Assembly: GCA_903789635.1 (NCBI GenBank)
Contig: CAIFEY010000019.1
Coordinates: 1 to 51,257 of the forward strand
Direction: 5' to 3'
From: an uncultured Eubacteriaceae bacterium
GTDB taxonomy: Bacteria > Bacillota > Clostridia > Peptostreptococcales > Anaerovoracaceae
Length of the DNA stretch: 51,257 nucleotides
The notes below the pieces were generated by a model. That model worked only from the letters and a program-made list of their open reading frames with translations. It made no database searches and was not told the origin of the DNA. A program made the position numbers and the translations under genes. Of this stretch, positions 9,031-19,900 are shown one piece after another. The number at the start of each line of letters is the position of its first letter. Position 1 is the first letter of the stretch.

Positions 9031-9469
9031 ACTTCACCTTCACAATTCGTTCCATATAAAATAATCGGGTTTAAAATTCCGAACAATCGCCATTCCTCGC
9101 GCGCCGCCTCCCTTCCGCCGCTTTCCGCCCCGCACCGCCCCGTCCCCGATCATCTCCCCAGAAATCCCGAAAATTACCCATTTCCGGCGCACCCCTCCTC
9201 AATTCCGATTCATTCCCCGCCCCGATCCGTCATTCAGCACCCCAGAAAAACACAGTCAAAATCGGTCAAACTTCCTCCGCTATTTTTTTCACGAAAATTT
9301 TTCATAGGCCCCATTCCGGACCGGGATCGCACACCCGCATTCACAGAAAACGTCAACAAAACTTTACGCCCAGTTTACACACAGCCCCGCTCTGCGGCCG
9401 CCGCCCTTCACACACCTGCCCTGCGCGCGCGGCGCGCCCCCGCAGATTACAACAATTTCCAATAACCGA
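9031..9469. other. C-rich intergenic stretch, no gene
   Basis: No convincing gene. The plus strand from about 9100 to 9440 is strikingly rich in C and poor in G (for example CCGCCCCGCACCGCCCCG). It lies upstream of the sigma-54 promoter, where activator sites for that operon would be expected. I do not see a clear inverted repeat to assign as the activator site. Confidence 0.5.
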
Positions 9470-9512
9470 TTGACAAACCCAGGAAACGGATATAAACTAA
9501 CAGTGTTAGTTT
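9470..9512 (+). promoter_or_regulatory. Promoter with overlapping perfect palindrome, likely TetR operator
   Basis: TTGACA at 9470-9475 is followed by TATAAA (15-base spacing) or TAAACT (17-base spacing). Overlapping the -10 is a perfect palindrome at 9494-9512, AAACTAACA-G-TGTTAGTTT. Palindromes of this kind over a core promoter are typical TetR-family operators, and a TetR gene begins about 400 bases downstream. The long leader between them is unusual. Confidence 0.6.
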
Positions 9513-9656
9513 TAAGGTATAAATTCTCCAACACCTTCAGACAAAACTGACGTGCCTGCCGAAACGCGCGCTCATACCGCCGTACGGCAGGTTTTTCACG
9601 CGGATGACCGCCCGCCGCGTAGCGGCGCGGCGCACGCAACATACGCATCACCCGCA

Positions 9657-9835
9657 CCGGCGCGCACGCGGCAGTTGTGATTGACACTTACCGCCTTCGT
9701 CAGGCGGCGACTGTCATCCGACACTCGCCGGCGCGATCGATAAATTTCATTCGACGATTGTCAACACCGCGGGGCGGTCGATTGATACGATCCACCCTCC
9801 GCCGGCGCGCACGCAACAGTTGTGATTGACACTCA
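9657..9835. repeat. Direct repeat pair of about 34 bases
   Basis: The same 34-base sequence occurs at 9657-9690 and 9802-9835, beginning CCGGCGCGCACGC and ending GTTGTGATTGACACT plus two or three bases, with only a few differences. It lies in the long leader before the TetR gene. No gene is seen between the copies. Confidence 0.7.
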
Positions 9836-9913
9836 CCGGCGCCGCGCCGTGACGCATGCGGGAAGCGAACGAAAATATACAGATAACGATATTCAGAAAG
9901 GACGTCATTCAGC

Positions 9914-10582
9914 ATGGCAAGAAAGGGAATCTCCGAAGAAACGATCATCGACGAGGCGATGCAGCTGATCCGGGAGGACGGCGCGGACGGGCTCAGCATG
10001 CGCAAGCTCGCCGCCCGCCTGCACATTCAGGCACCGTCGCTCTACAACCACTACCAGGGCGTGAGCGACATCCTGCAGGCGGCCGCTGCCCGCACCGAGC
10101 AGATGCTCAGCCGCGAGATCGCCGCGGCCGCAGATGGCAAAACCCGCGGCGACGCCTTCCGCGCCTTCGCGTCGGCGCAGCTGAGCTTTTCCCTGCGCGA
10201 GCCAAACCTGTACGAGGTCCTGCTGCGCCTGCCGTCCCTGCACAGCGAGGAGGCCGACCGCATCGCCGAGCGCACCGTCCGGCCGATCCTGAACATCCTC
10301 AGCCAGTACGACCTGACCCGCGCCGAGAAGATCCACCTCCACCGCATGATCCGAAGCTTCCTGCACGGCTTCTTCGCCCTCTCCCGCGCCGGATTCCTGT
10401 CCCACCGGGAATATTCGACCACCGAGAGCTTCGACGCGTCCGTGGACTATTTTCTCACTCTGATCGAACAATTGGAAACGAAGCGACAGGGATCGGCGCC
10501 GTCGGATGCCAAACCGGCTGTGACGGAGCAGACGGAACGATCGGGATCAGACCAATCGAAGTCAAAACGAACATATTCCTGA
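9914..10582 (+). CDS. TetR/AcrR-family transcriptional regulator
   Basis: A 222-residue repressor, almost certainly controlling the MFS gene that follows about 150 bases later on the same strand. The N-terminal TetR helix-turn-helix is clear: ISEETIIDEAMQLIREDGADGLSMRKLAARL, then IQAPSLYNHYQG as recognition helix (about residues 5-50). The rest is a helical ligand and dimer domain with a polar tail rich in S, K and T. The ATG at 9914 has AAAGGA about 13 bases upstream, a long spacing. The palindromes at 9494-9512 and 10581-10602 are the best operator candidates. The inducer is unknown; in this family it is usually a substrate of the adjacent pump. Confidence 0.92.
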   Translation: MARKGISEETIIDEAMQLIREDGADGLSMRKLAARLHIQAPSLYNHYQGVSDILQAAAARTEQMLSREIAAAADGKTRGDAFRAFASAQLSFSLREPNLYEVLLRLPSLHSEEADRIAERTVRPILNILSQYDLTRAEKIHLHRMIRSFLHGFFALSRAGFLSHREYSTTESFDASVDYFLTLIEQLETKRQGSAPSDAKPAVTEQTERSGSDQSKSKRTYS

Positions 10583-10602
10583 TTGTCAGTATGCTAACAA
10601 TC
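10581..10602. promoter_or_regulatory. Imperfect 22-base palindrome, possible second TetR operator
   Basis: Arms GATTGTCAGTA and TGCTAACAATC are complementary except at two positions per arm. It starts on the TetR stop codon and lies before the MFS gene. The right arm shares CTAACA with the palindrome at 9494-9512. It may bind the same repressor; no T tract follows, so it is not a terminator. Confidence 0.45.
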
Positions 10603-10733
10603 AGTACCAATCCAACATGGCTGGCATCCGCCGCCCCCGGCAGCACAGCAGGACGGCTGGCTCTACGGTGCGGCAGATATTTTGTCCAATCGAAAACGCA
10701 GGAACTACAGGCAGAATTACAGGAGGAACAACC

Positions 10734-12098
10734 TTGATCAGCAAAAAAGATAAAATTATGATCGTCGTCATGATGATCTCGGGCTTCTGCGGCTCACTCA
10801 GCCAAAACATGCTGACATCCGCGCTCCCGTCGATCATGCGGGACATGGGCGTCAGCGCGTCCACCGGGCAGTGGCTCACCACGAGCTACATCCTGGTCAT
10901 GGGCATCATCACCGCGATCAGTGCGTGGATGTTTTTTCGCTTCACCGTGCGGCAGCTGGAGCTGTGCTCGCTTGGGCTGTTTTTCTTTGGCTGCGTGATG
11001 GCGCTGCTGGCACCGAACTTCGGCATCCTGCTCGTCTCGCGCATCATCCAGGCGTGCGGCGCGGGCATCACGATTCCGCTTCTGCAGATCGTCGTTCTCT
11101 ACATCTACCCGAAAAACATGCAAGGCCGCGCCATGGCCCTGACCGGCATCATCGTCGGCTTCGCCCCGGCACTCGGCCCGACCCTCTCCGGCGTCCTGAC
11201 CGACGCGTTCGGCTGGCGCAGCATTTTCGTGCTTCTGCTGATCATGTCCGGGCTCATGCTCCTGGCCGGCACCTTCACGATCCGCAACGTCGGAGAGCAG
11301 CACCGCTCCCGCGCCGACCTCCTCTCCCTCTTCCTCTACACGGTCGGCTTCACCGCATTCATGCTCGGCACAGGACAAATGAAATCCGGATCCAGCCTCC
11401 TCCGCTTCGCCGCCCTGCTGGCCCTCGGCGCCGCCGCACTCGCCGCATTCTGCGTCAGACAAAACCGAAGCTCCTCCCCACTCCTGAAGATCTCGCTGCT
11501 CAAGGTGCGCTCGGTATCCTCCGGCACCTTCATGCTCGGCCTCGCCTACATCCTGATGATGTCCGGAACCGTCCTCGTGCCGCTCTACATCCAGACGGTC
11601 AGCGGCAGGAGCGCGACCATGAGCGGCCTGATCCTGCTCCCGGGGTCGCTCCTGATCGCCCTGCTGAGCCCGGTCAGCGGCCGCATCAGTGACCGCTTCG
11701 GCGCCCGCCGCGTCTGTGTCGCCGGCATGATCACCCTCGCCTTAGGCTGCCTCGGCTTCGTCTTCTTCGACACCGAGAGCTCCGTCTTCAGCATCGCCCT
11801 GTTCTATGCGATCCGAAGCGCCGGCCTGGCCTTCCTGATCACCGCCTGCACCGCCCTCGCCGTCGAAGGCGTCTCCCTCGACAACAAACCCCACGCCACC
11901 GCCATCCTGAACTCCCTCCGTCAGATGATGGGCGCCCTGTTCACCGCCGTCCTCGTCCAGGTCTCCGCCGCCGCCTCCCTAGGCCCAGCCCTCGACATGC
12001 ACGGCATGCACATCACCTTCCTCGCCATGACCGCCATCTCCGCCGCCGGCATCCTCACCTCGCTGATCGCCCCGCCGCGTAAAAGCGTGGTGAAGTAA
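10734..12098 (+). CDS. MFS drug-efflux transporter, DHA2/EmrB-QacA type
   Basis: A membrane transporter of about 454 residues with some 14 hydrophobic segments, expected to export drugs or other amphipathic compounds by proton antiport. Typical features are MLTSALPSIMRDMGVSAST followed by QWLTTSYILVMG in the first helices, the motif-A-like loop after helix 2 (FFRFTVRQLELC, weaker than usual), and the motif C region IVGFAPALGPTLSGVL. I choose the TTG start at 10734 because AGGAGG lies seven bases before it; the reading frame extends further upstream but without a site and without family similarity. It follows the TetR gene on the same strand, so the pair is a regulator-pump unit. The substrate is not predictable. 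Confidence 0.9.
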   Translation: MISKKDKIMIVVMMISGFCGSLSQNMLTSALPSIMRDMGVSASTGQWLTTSYILVMGIITAISAWMFFRFTVRQLELCSLGLFFFGCVMALLAPNFGILLVSRIIQACGAGITIPLLQIVVLYIYPKNMQGRAMALTGIIVGFAPALGPTLSGVLTDAFGWRSIFVLLLIMSGLMLLAGTFTIRNVGEQHRSRADLLSLFLYTVGFTAFMLGTGQMKSGSSLLRFAALLALGAAALAAFCVRQNRSSSPLLKISLLKVRSVSSGTFMLGLAYILMMSGTVLVPLYIQTVSGRSATMSGLILLPGSLLIALLSPVSGRISDRFGARRVCVAGMITLALGCLGFVFFDTESSVFSIALFYAIRSAGLAFLITACTALAVEGVSLDNKPHATAILNSLRQMMGALFTAVLVQVSAAASLGPALDMHGMHITFLAMTAISAAGILTSLIAPPRKSVVK

Positions 12099-12294
12099 TG
12101 TTGAAAACGCTTCTCCAGCCGCGGCGGCGAGACTGTCCCATGGGCATCGGGCAACCCTGCGGCAGAGATCGCGGCTAGTCGCGCCGAAACGGTGCACGCA
12201 AGCGGCGCCGGCGTAAAGTGCAGCAGATAGTATTACAGAATAGTAGTAATTACACGGGAAGAACCGGCCGCGCGGCTGGCTCTTCCCGATTTTT

Positions 12295-13035
12295 CAAGGC
12301 GCCGGCGGTTTTCGGGCAATGCGCGGGCGCATTCCGATGCCGCGCCGGGCGCCGCGGCCGCATTTCCGCCTTCATCGGCCGCGCGGCGACTGCACATCTG
12401 CGGTTAACGCCCGGCGTCGGCGGCCTTCGGGCGATGCGTGGGTGCTCTCCGATGCTTCGCCAGGAGCCGCGACCGCATTCCCCACTTCATCGGCCGCGCG
12501 GCGACTGCACTTCTGCGGTCAACGCCCGGCGCCGGCGGCCTTCGAACGGTGCGCAGGCGCGTTCCGGTGCCGCGCCGACGACCGTTTTTGGGAATTTCGC
12601 CTTATTTTCCCCGAATTCCTAACGACGACCTGGATTTGTGGGAATTTGGGCCTAAATTTCCTTATTTCCCAATTTTTCACCTGTATACAAGGTGCCTGAT
12701 CCGCCCCAAACTTCCTCTATCCATCTCAAATGAAAAAACGAGGTCTATATTGTACTCAACGTCATACAATATCGACCTCGTTCTCCTGTATTTTCCAGTT
12801 TCTGTAAATTATCGGCTGCTTTTTTGTGGCAGTTGCCACAGATTCCAGCACATTACCATGTCACTAAAATTATATCACTGCTCCCCGGCGCCGAACTGTT
12901 GGGAAAATGGAGCCTTTACCCCCGAAATTCCGAGTTAATTTTTTGTCATTGGGAATTTCACAAAAACGGCCCTGTTTTCCAACATTTAATAGCAGATATG
13001 CATTCGGCATTCATCCGAGCAACTGTCTTCCCGCG
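12295..13035. repeat. Long dispersed intergenic repeat, copy B, with internal 115-base tandem units
   Basis: This is the fuller copy of the block also seen at 1030-1660. It opens with tandem GC-rich units of about 115 bases (the string CGGCGACTGCAC recurs at 12384 and 12499, and a partial unit precedes them). It continues with TGGGAATTTgGGCCTAAATTT and TCACCTGTATACAAG, then a long hairpin near 12740-12781 (arms CGAGGTCTATATTGTA and TACAATATCGACCTCG, one mismatch) and TTACCATGTCACTAAAAT. It fills most of the space between the MFS gene and enolase. Short ORFs here are accidental. Confidence 0.75.
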
Positions 13036-13065
13036 GCGCCGTGTGCCCCCGGCCGGCGCCGCCGA

Positions 13066-14436
<1,371 letters not shown>

Positions 14437-14494
14437 CTATTATTCTCACGAACCGCCCCAAATTAACAAGATATCCGTAAATTTCCCGCAATTG

Positions 14495-15502
14495 TCATGC
14501 ACCCAATCCCAGATCCCGCGCGATGTACAGCGTGAACCCGTTCGCTTTGCAGGCTTTGCGGGCTTTCCTGGCCAGTGCGGCCGACCTCGTGTATTCCAGC
14601 ACGTAGACCTTGAGCCCCCGCCGCTTCACCTTCCTCAGGTATCGGACAAAGTACACCGTGTCTTCAGACTCTGCCCTGCCGAACGCTCCCGTCTTGCTGT
14701 CGACGCTCGTGTACACGCACTCCTGGTTGACCGCAGTGAAATACTTTCGCAGGGTGAAGTTCCTGCGCATGCATTCTCTGACAAAGACATCGCCGCCATT
14801 AATCACGACCGGCCTGCCGTATTCCTTCCGTATGCCCCGCAGAATCGTGCACAGCCCGGAAAACAGCCTCTTTTCCGTCACCCTTCGTCCATACTCCTGT
14901 CCATCTTCCAGTCCATATTCCTGCTCGCCCATCGCGTAATAGACGTCGCAGTTGTCGACAAAGAACCCGTCGACGCCCTTCCTGACGTCAGCCGCGGCGA
15001 TCTTCCGGATGCGCTCCTGCCACGCCCCGGCCCCGACGTCGACCCACTGCTCGTCCGGCCAGCCCTCGTACGCGCCGATGCAGTATTTTCGGTAGTCCTC
15101 GTAATCGCTGCGGAACGATTCCAGCGACCCGACGTTCAGGTACGTGTATACCGTATGCCCAGCCATCTTCAGCCTCCGCACGTCCGCCCCGGAGAAACTC
15201 TCCGCGTCGATCACGACCGTCCGGTACCTCGCCATCTTCGGGATGTCCTCCGGCCCCGCGCCGACGAAAACCCCGTACGCCCTGAAAAACCCCGCAGTCC
15301 GCACCGCCGTTGCGCGCGACGCCGCCGCATACGCCGCTTCTGTCACGGACAAAGTCGACATCAAGACAACAACGACGGCCGCGATCACAACCATCCTGAC
15401 CGCGGCTGCCCGAGCCGCCGCAGGCGCCCCCGCAGTCTTCCCCGCTGTCTTCACTGGCGCATAGCGCGTGCTTCCTTCCGTCGTGCGTTCCCGGCTGATC
15501 AT
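14495..15502 (-). CDS. Secreted or membrane-anchored GH114-like (endo-alpha-1,4-polygalactosaminidase family) protein
   Basis: A 335-residue protein with a basic N-terminus and one hydrophobic segment (about 36-60, MVVIAAVVVVLMSTLS), so it is exported or anchored. The rest resembles the TM1410/GH114 barrel: VVIDAESFSGADV, TVYTYLNVGSLESFR, KGVDGFFVDNCDVYY, PVVINGGDVFV, and a final strand VYVLEYTR. The aspartates in VDNCD and the acidic YLNVGSLE are in the places where the family has active-site acids. Known members hydrolyse galactosamine-rich polysaccharide, but most of the family is uncharacterised, so the substrate here is open. The ATG at 15502 follows a G-rich stretch. It sits between enolase and a large surface protein and shares no obvious operon with either. 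Confidence 0.8.
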   Translation of the reverse strand: MISRERTTEGSTRYAPVKTAGKTAGAPAAARAAAVRMVVIAAVVVVLMSTLSVTEAAYAAASRATAVRTAGFFRAYGVFVGAGPEDIPKMARYRTVVIDAESFSGADVRRLKMAGHTVYTYLNVGSLESFRSDYEDYRKYCIGAYEGWPDEQWVDVGAGAWQERIRKIAAADVRKGVDGFFVDNCDVYYAMGEQEYGLEDGQEYGRRVTEKRLFSGLCTILRGIRKEYGRPVVINGGDVFVRECMRRNFTLRKYFTAVNQECVYTSVDSKTGAFGRAESEDTVYFVRYLRKVKRRGLKVYVLEYTRSAALARKARKACKANGFTLYIARDLGLGA

Positions 15503-15860
15503 CCCCGTTTCCGTTCCCCCTTCTTACTTACAAAAAAATTATTACCGAAACAAATAGATAATAGATAGAAATAAACCCGCGGCGGAGCCCTCGCCGCCAT
15601 TAATCACTTACCGTAAGCTTACCCCACTCTGCGGATTCCGGCAACCGCGTCCCCGACGGTTCATGCGTCCGTCCCCGTCTATCCCTCACCCCTCCGGTAT
15701 ACAGAATACCAATTGGCCTCCCGCACGGTTGAAAAAATATTTAATTCGGTATATTATATATATTGTGGAATTGTCGCGCAATAATAATCGAATTCGGAAT
15801 TTATTTCGAATTTTTTTATTGCAGAATGTATTTTACCATGAAAAGAAAGGACGATATCAA

Positions 15861-18509
15861 ATGTTGAGAAAGAACAAGTTTCTGATCACACTGCTGTCGA
15901 TTCTCATGGCGATCGCCATGATGCCGGCCGCAGCTTTTGCGGTGGAGGAGGCACCGAAAGAAAGTACAGAACCATACACGGAATGGAGCGCTGCCAGCAC
16001 CAAGCCGACCAGCGGACACTACAAACTGACCAATGACCTGACCGTCCAATGCTTTACGGTGAGCGGAAATCTGACGATCGACCTGAACGGGCATACGCTC
16101 ACAAAAGCCTTTATAAGCAATATCATGTTCACCGTCGAAGATGGCGGCAGCCTGACCATCGAGGACAGCTCGCCAGGTAAGACCGGCCAGATTATTTCCA
16201 GTAATTCTACGGTCATCAACGTATCCGGCAGCGGAGCCTTCACGATGACCGGCGGCACGATTAAAGGCGGCGGCACTGCTCCTGCGATAAAGACGACCTC
16301 ACCGAACGTAACGATTACCGGTGGAACCATTGAGAACTATTCCACCAAAAATTATGATTCCGCAGTCGCACTGAGAGTTAAAGTTCCTGACAGCTCCGAT
16401 AATGCGGTACAGATCTCGAACGCTAAACTGACCGCATCCAATAAGGCTCGGGAAGCTTTATCCATCTCAAGCGGAAAGGTTAATCTATCTGGCTGCGAGA
16501 TCACAAAAAAAGGCGACTTGGGTTATATCGCAGAAAGTTCGGGTGCCGTAACCTTTACCAACTGCACCATCTCTAATGACACAGCCAACCCCTTGTCGAC
16601 CGGCGTCATGATCGACGGAGGCAGCGCAGATTTCAATGGCGGCAGCATTGCCATCACCTCCTCCGACTACTCGTTATCATGTGCCCTCAAGATCAAGAAT
16701 TCGACGGTATCCTCTGATGCAGTCATTTCCGCCACCGGTTCCGGTGGTTCTTCCTCGGCTGTCTATATAAGCGGCGGAACATTCACGATGATCGGAGGGT
16801 CGATCAAGTCGGAGCAGGTTGGAATAATAACGGACTCTTCCCCGCAGGGGAAGTCTGCAAATTCCATCAATATAAAAGGCGGAACGATTTCTTCCAAAGG
16901 AGCAGCCATATTTACTACACAGCCAATTGCTACGGAAATCAATATTTCCCCGAGTGAAAACAATGCGGTATTCGTAGATCCAGACAGTCTGCTGTGGAAA
17001 ACGACCCCATTTGTTGATACTGATGATGTTCAGTATAAGATCTCCGGCGGCTTCTTCGCCGTGGATCCAACATCGGTGAACTTAATAGACTCATCAGACC
17101 CATCTCTCGCGACGCTGAACATCTCCGGAAAGGACTACTACGCCGTCGGTGCGGGTTCCGTCAAAGCCGCCCTCACCGGGAAATTCAGCACAGACGACAT
17201 CCCGGCGTTCGACGCTGAGAAGGACAGCCTGACGCTGACCCACGGCAGCATGGAGCTGACGGACATCCCAGACCTCACCGCGGCGAACAGTTCCGACAAC
17301 GACGGCACGTTCATCGTCGACGGCCAGAGCATCCCGGTCGGCGAGTCCGCCTACGTCCACAACCTGGAGCACGTCGACGCGAAAGCCGCAACCTGCACCG
17401 AGGACAGAAATATCGAGTACTGGCGGTGCAGGACCTGCGGGAAAAAGTACTCTGACGCCGGCGCCCAGGACGAGATCAAGCCCTCCGATGATGTAAACGG
17501 TATCAACGATCCGCTCGTGATTAAGGCGGCCGGCCACAAGTGGAGCGGCCCGGAATGGACCTGGTCCGACGACCATCAGTCCGCGTCCGCCGCATTCACC
17601 TGCGAGAATGAGAGCGACCCGAGCCGCACAGAGACCGTCGACGCAGAGGTGACCGGCACCGTAACCAAGGAAGCCGGCGCGTACAGCAAGGGCGAGAAGA
17701 CCTACACGGCCACGGTGAACTTTGGCGGCAAAGACTACACAGACCAGTACATTGAGGAAATCCCTGCCAAGGGAGCCCCTGCGGTCATCACGATCATCGA
17801 CGACTCGAGCGACACGGGCAAGGACAATCCGGACAATAACAAGGACAACACCAAGGACGACGCCGACAGCACGAACACCGGCGAAAACGACAACACGAAC
17901 ACCAGCCCGAACGGCAGCGACGAGGTTCCGACGGTGACGGGCACGATTTTGCCGACGGCGGCCGTGAAATCCGGCTCCGTGCAGAAGCTGACCTGGAACG
18001 CGGTACAGAACGCGGACGGTTACTACGTCTACGCCGCACGCGCGGGCAAATCCCTGAAGAAGGGCGCTGACGTCTCCGCCTCCGGGAAGCTCACCTACAC
18101 CGCGAAGAGCCTGACCGCCGGGAAGACCTACAAGTTCCGGATCGACGCGTACTGCATCGTCGCCGGAGAGAAGACGGTCGTCAAGAAGAGCCCGCTGATC
18201 CGCTCGCTCGCCGGAAACACCTCGTCCAAGTACACGAACGTCAAGTCCGTCAAGTCCGTCAAGGCTTCCAAACACAGTGTTTCCCTCTCCCGCGGAAAGA
18301 AATACACCGTCAAGGCCAAGCTCTACAAGTACAACAAGAAGCGTTCCTTCCTGCCGAACGCCGCGAAGCTCCGCTACTTAAGCAGCAACACACGCGTCGC
18401 GACCGTCAGCAGGAAAGGCAAGGTCACCGCAAAGAAATCCGGCAGGGCAACCATCTACGTCATCGCCTCTAACGGCAAGCGTGACAAGGTGAAGGTCACC
18501 GTGAAATAA
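15861..18509 (+). CDS. Large secreted surface protein: beta-helix, Cys motif, Fn3-like and Ig-like domains
   Basis: An 882-residue exported protein. A signal peptide (1-27, ending MMPAAAFA) is followed by a repetitive region (about 50-400) full of TITGGTI and GGT-type turns, typical of a right-handed parallel beta-helix. Next is a segment with CTEDRNIEYWRCRTCGKKY (about 512-530), common in Firmicute surface proteins, then a Trp-rich domain (GHKWSGPEWTWSDD, about 558-635), an Asp/Asn-rich linker (650-690), an Fn3-like domain (about 695-785) and a C-terminal Big2-like domain ending KSGRATIYVIASNGK. No LPXTG anchor is seen. The ATG at 15861 has AAAGGA upstream; the frame is open 66 codons further but this start begins the signal peptide. 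The last three domains recur in the convergent gene at 18796-19698. Confidence 0.88.
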   Translation: MLRKNKFLITLLSILMAIAMMPAAAFAVEEAPKESTEPYTEWSAASTKPTSGHYKLTNDLTVQCFTVSGNLTIDLNGHTLTKAFISNIMFTVEDGGSLTIEDSSPGKTGQIISSNSTVINVSGSGAFTMTGGTIKGGGTAPAIKTTSPNVTITGGTIENYSTKNYDSAVALRVKVPDSSDNAVQISNAKLTASNKAREALSISSGKVNLSGCEITKKGDLGYIAESSGAVTFTNCTISNDTANPLSTGVMIDGGSADFNGGSIAITSSDYSLSCALKIKNSTVSSDAVISATGSGGSSSAVYISGGTFTMIGGSIKSEQVGIITDSSPQGKSANSINIKGGTISSKGAAIFTTQPIATEINISPSENNAVFVDPDSLLWKTTPFVDTDDVQYKISGGFFAVDPTSVNLIDSSDPSLATLNISGKDYYAVGAGSVKAALTGKFSTDDIPAFDAEKDSLTLTHGSMELTDIPDLTAANSSDNDGTFIVDGQSIPVGESAYVHNLEHVDAKAATCTEDRNIEYWRCRTCGKKYSDAGAQDEIKPSDDVNGINDPLVIKAAGHKWSGPEWTWSDDHQSASAAFTCENESDPSRTETVDAEVTGTVTKEAGAYSKGEKTYTATVNFGGKDYTDQYIEEIPAKGAPAVITIIDDSSDTGKDNPDNNKDNTKDDADSTNTGENDNTNTSPNGSDEVPTVTGTILPTAAVKSGSVQKLTWNAVQNADGYYVYAARAGKSLKKGADVSASGKLTYTAKSLTAGKTYKFRIDAYCIVAGEKTVVKKSPLIRSLAGNTSSKYTNVKSVKSVKASKHSVSLSRGKKYTVKAKLYKYNKKRSFLPNAAKLRYLSSNTRVATVSRKGKVTAKKSGRATIYVIASNGKRDKVKVTVK

Positions 18510-18614
18510 CCAACAGCTGACATGACTTCGGCAGGCGTACCCTGCGAACCCTAATTTCCAGGCATCTCGCCTCGCCTGCCGATTCCATACACACCATGCG
18601 GACAGTAAAAGAAC

Positions 18615-18665
18615 CGCCGCGCAGTCCCTCCCCTCTATGGGGCAGGACCGTGCGGCGATTCTGTT
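18615..18665. terminator. Bidirectional terminator between convergent secreted-protein genes
   Basis: CGCCGCGCAGTCC (18615-18627) pairs with GGACCGTGCGGCG (18645-18657) with a short internal bulge. The plus side runs into ATTCTGTTT and the minus side into TTCTTTTACTG. Another inverted repeat, TCGGCAGGCG and CGCCTGCCGA, lies at 18528-18582 just after the upstream stop codon. Confidence 0.7.
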
Positions 18666-18795
18666 TGCTCTAAAAGTAAATATTATTAGGTGGTGCTTTC
18701 GTTGTTTTCCGTTTGGCTGGGGCGCAGTTAAGGATTCCTGTCATCCGCGAACACCGGTTAACCAGGAACCGTCCCGCCTGCGGTATCTCTAATTT

Positions 18796-19698
18796 CTATC
18801 TTACCGTCACCCTGATCCTGTCGCTCGCGCCGTTGATCCCAATCACGTAGACCGCGGCCGTCCCGGAGGACTTGGCCGTGATCGTGCCGCTCTTGGAGAC
18901 CGTCGCGACAGCCTCGTTGCAGGAGAGGTAGCGGAGTCTGGACGCGTTCGGCAGGTAGGCGAGTCCGCCGTAAACCTTCTTCACCGTCGCGTGAACGGTG
19001 TACGTCCCGCCCTGCTTCAGGGAGAGCGTGTGCTTTCCGGTGCATACGGATTTCACGTCCGTGTACTTGGAAGACTTTCCGCCCGCGATCGCGTAGGCCG
19101 TGACGCTCTTTCTGACGATCTGCTTCTCGCCGCCTACGTTGCGGTAAGCCGCGACGCGGTACTGGTAAACTTTCCCAGTTTTCAGCCCCTTCACCGTGCA
19201 GGAGCGGGTCTGAAAGGAGGCTCGCTCGGCGGCCAGTTTCAGCGATTTTCCGGCACGGCCCGCGTAAACGAGGTATCCGTCGATGTTGCTCAGCGGGGTC
19301 CATGTGATCTTCTGGGCGGTTCTGCCCTTTGCCGAAACCTTAGGAACCAGCGCACCCTCAATGTCGCCGCGCTCCGCCGGGTTGACCGGCGTGTTGCAGA
19401 CATACGTCCGGCCGTTGAACTCGACCGTCGCGGAGGCGTTCAGCGCCGTGCGGGTGACCGCGGCCTGCAGCGTCACGATCTGAGAGCAGTCGTCTTTACA
19501 GACAAAGGTAGCCGTGCACGTCCCGTCGTCCGCCCAGTTCCAGACCGGGTCGCACCACGCGTGCTGATGGGCATGCGTGTCCGACGCGTCGGTTCGCACC
19601 GGTCCCGCTCCCGTCTGCACGGGATCCGCGAACACCGCCGCCGGCATCATGGCCATCGCGACCGCAGCAGCCGCGATTATGGAAAGCCACATCTTCAT
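18796..19698 (-). CDS. Secreted protein, shortened paralogue of the neighbouring surface protein
   Basis: A 300-residue exported protein with a signal peptide (1-24, ending MMPAAVFA). It has the same order of final domains as the neighbour ending at 18509: a Trp-rich domain (HAWCDPVWNWADDG, then TATFVCKDDC and FNGRTYVCN, about 45-112), an Fn3-like domain (KITWTPLSNIDGYLVYAGRAGKS, about 118-205) and a Big2-like C-terminus (SSKYTDVKSV, LPNASRLRYLS, about 208-300). It lacks the beta-helix and acidic linker. The ATG at 19698 has GAGGAG about eight bases upstream. The two genes face each other across one terminator, which points to an inverted duplication followed by loss or gain of the helix part. 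The ligand is unknown. Confidence 0.85.
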   Translation of the reverse strand: MKMWLSIIAAAAVAMAMMPAAVFADPVQTGAGPVRTDASDTHAHQHAWCDPVWNWADDGTCTATFVCKDDCSQIVTLQAAVTRTALNASATVEFNGRTYVCNTPVNPAERGDIEGALVPKVSAKGRTAQKITWTPLSNIDGYLVYAGRAGKSLKLAAERASFQTRSCTVKGLKTGKVYQYRVAAYRNVGGEKQIVRKSVTAYAIAGGKSSKYTDVKSVCTGKHTLSLKQGGTYTVHATVKKVYGGLAYLPNASRLRYLSCNEAVATVSKSGTITAKSSGTAAVYVIGINGASDRIRVTVR

Positions 19699-19900
19699 CC
19701 GTTAACTCCTCTCATATGCGTGTATGAATATGCGCGTATATGCGCCGGCACGTGCCCGTCTGACGCACTATGCCGTTTTTTTGCATGTCATATATATTCA
19801 TTGTACCACAATGCAAACATATTTTCACGGTCAATTTTACACGGTGTTAAGAAAGCTGCGGATACAGAGGAAATATTCACAGAGGATGACGAATTGCCGC

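Noticed and set aside
12218-12938. Overlapping ORFs of 126-166 codons in repeat copy B
   Set aside because: Frames arise from GC-rich tandem units and change between units.
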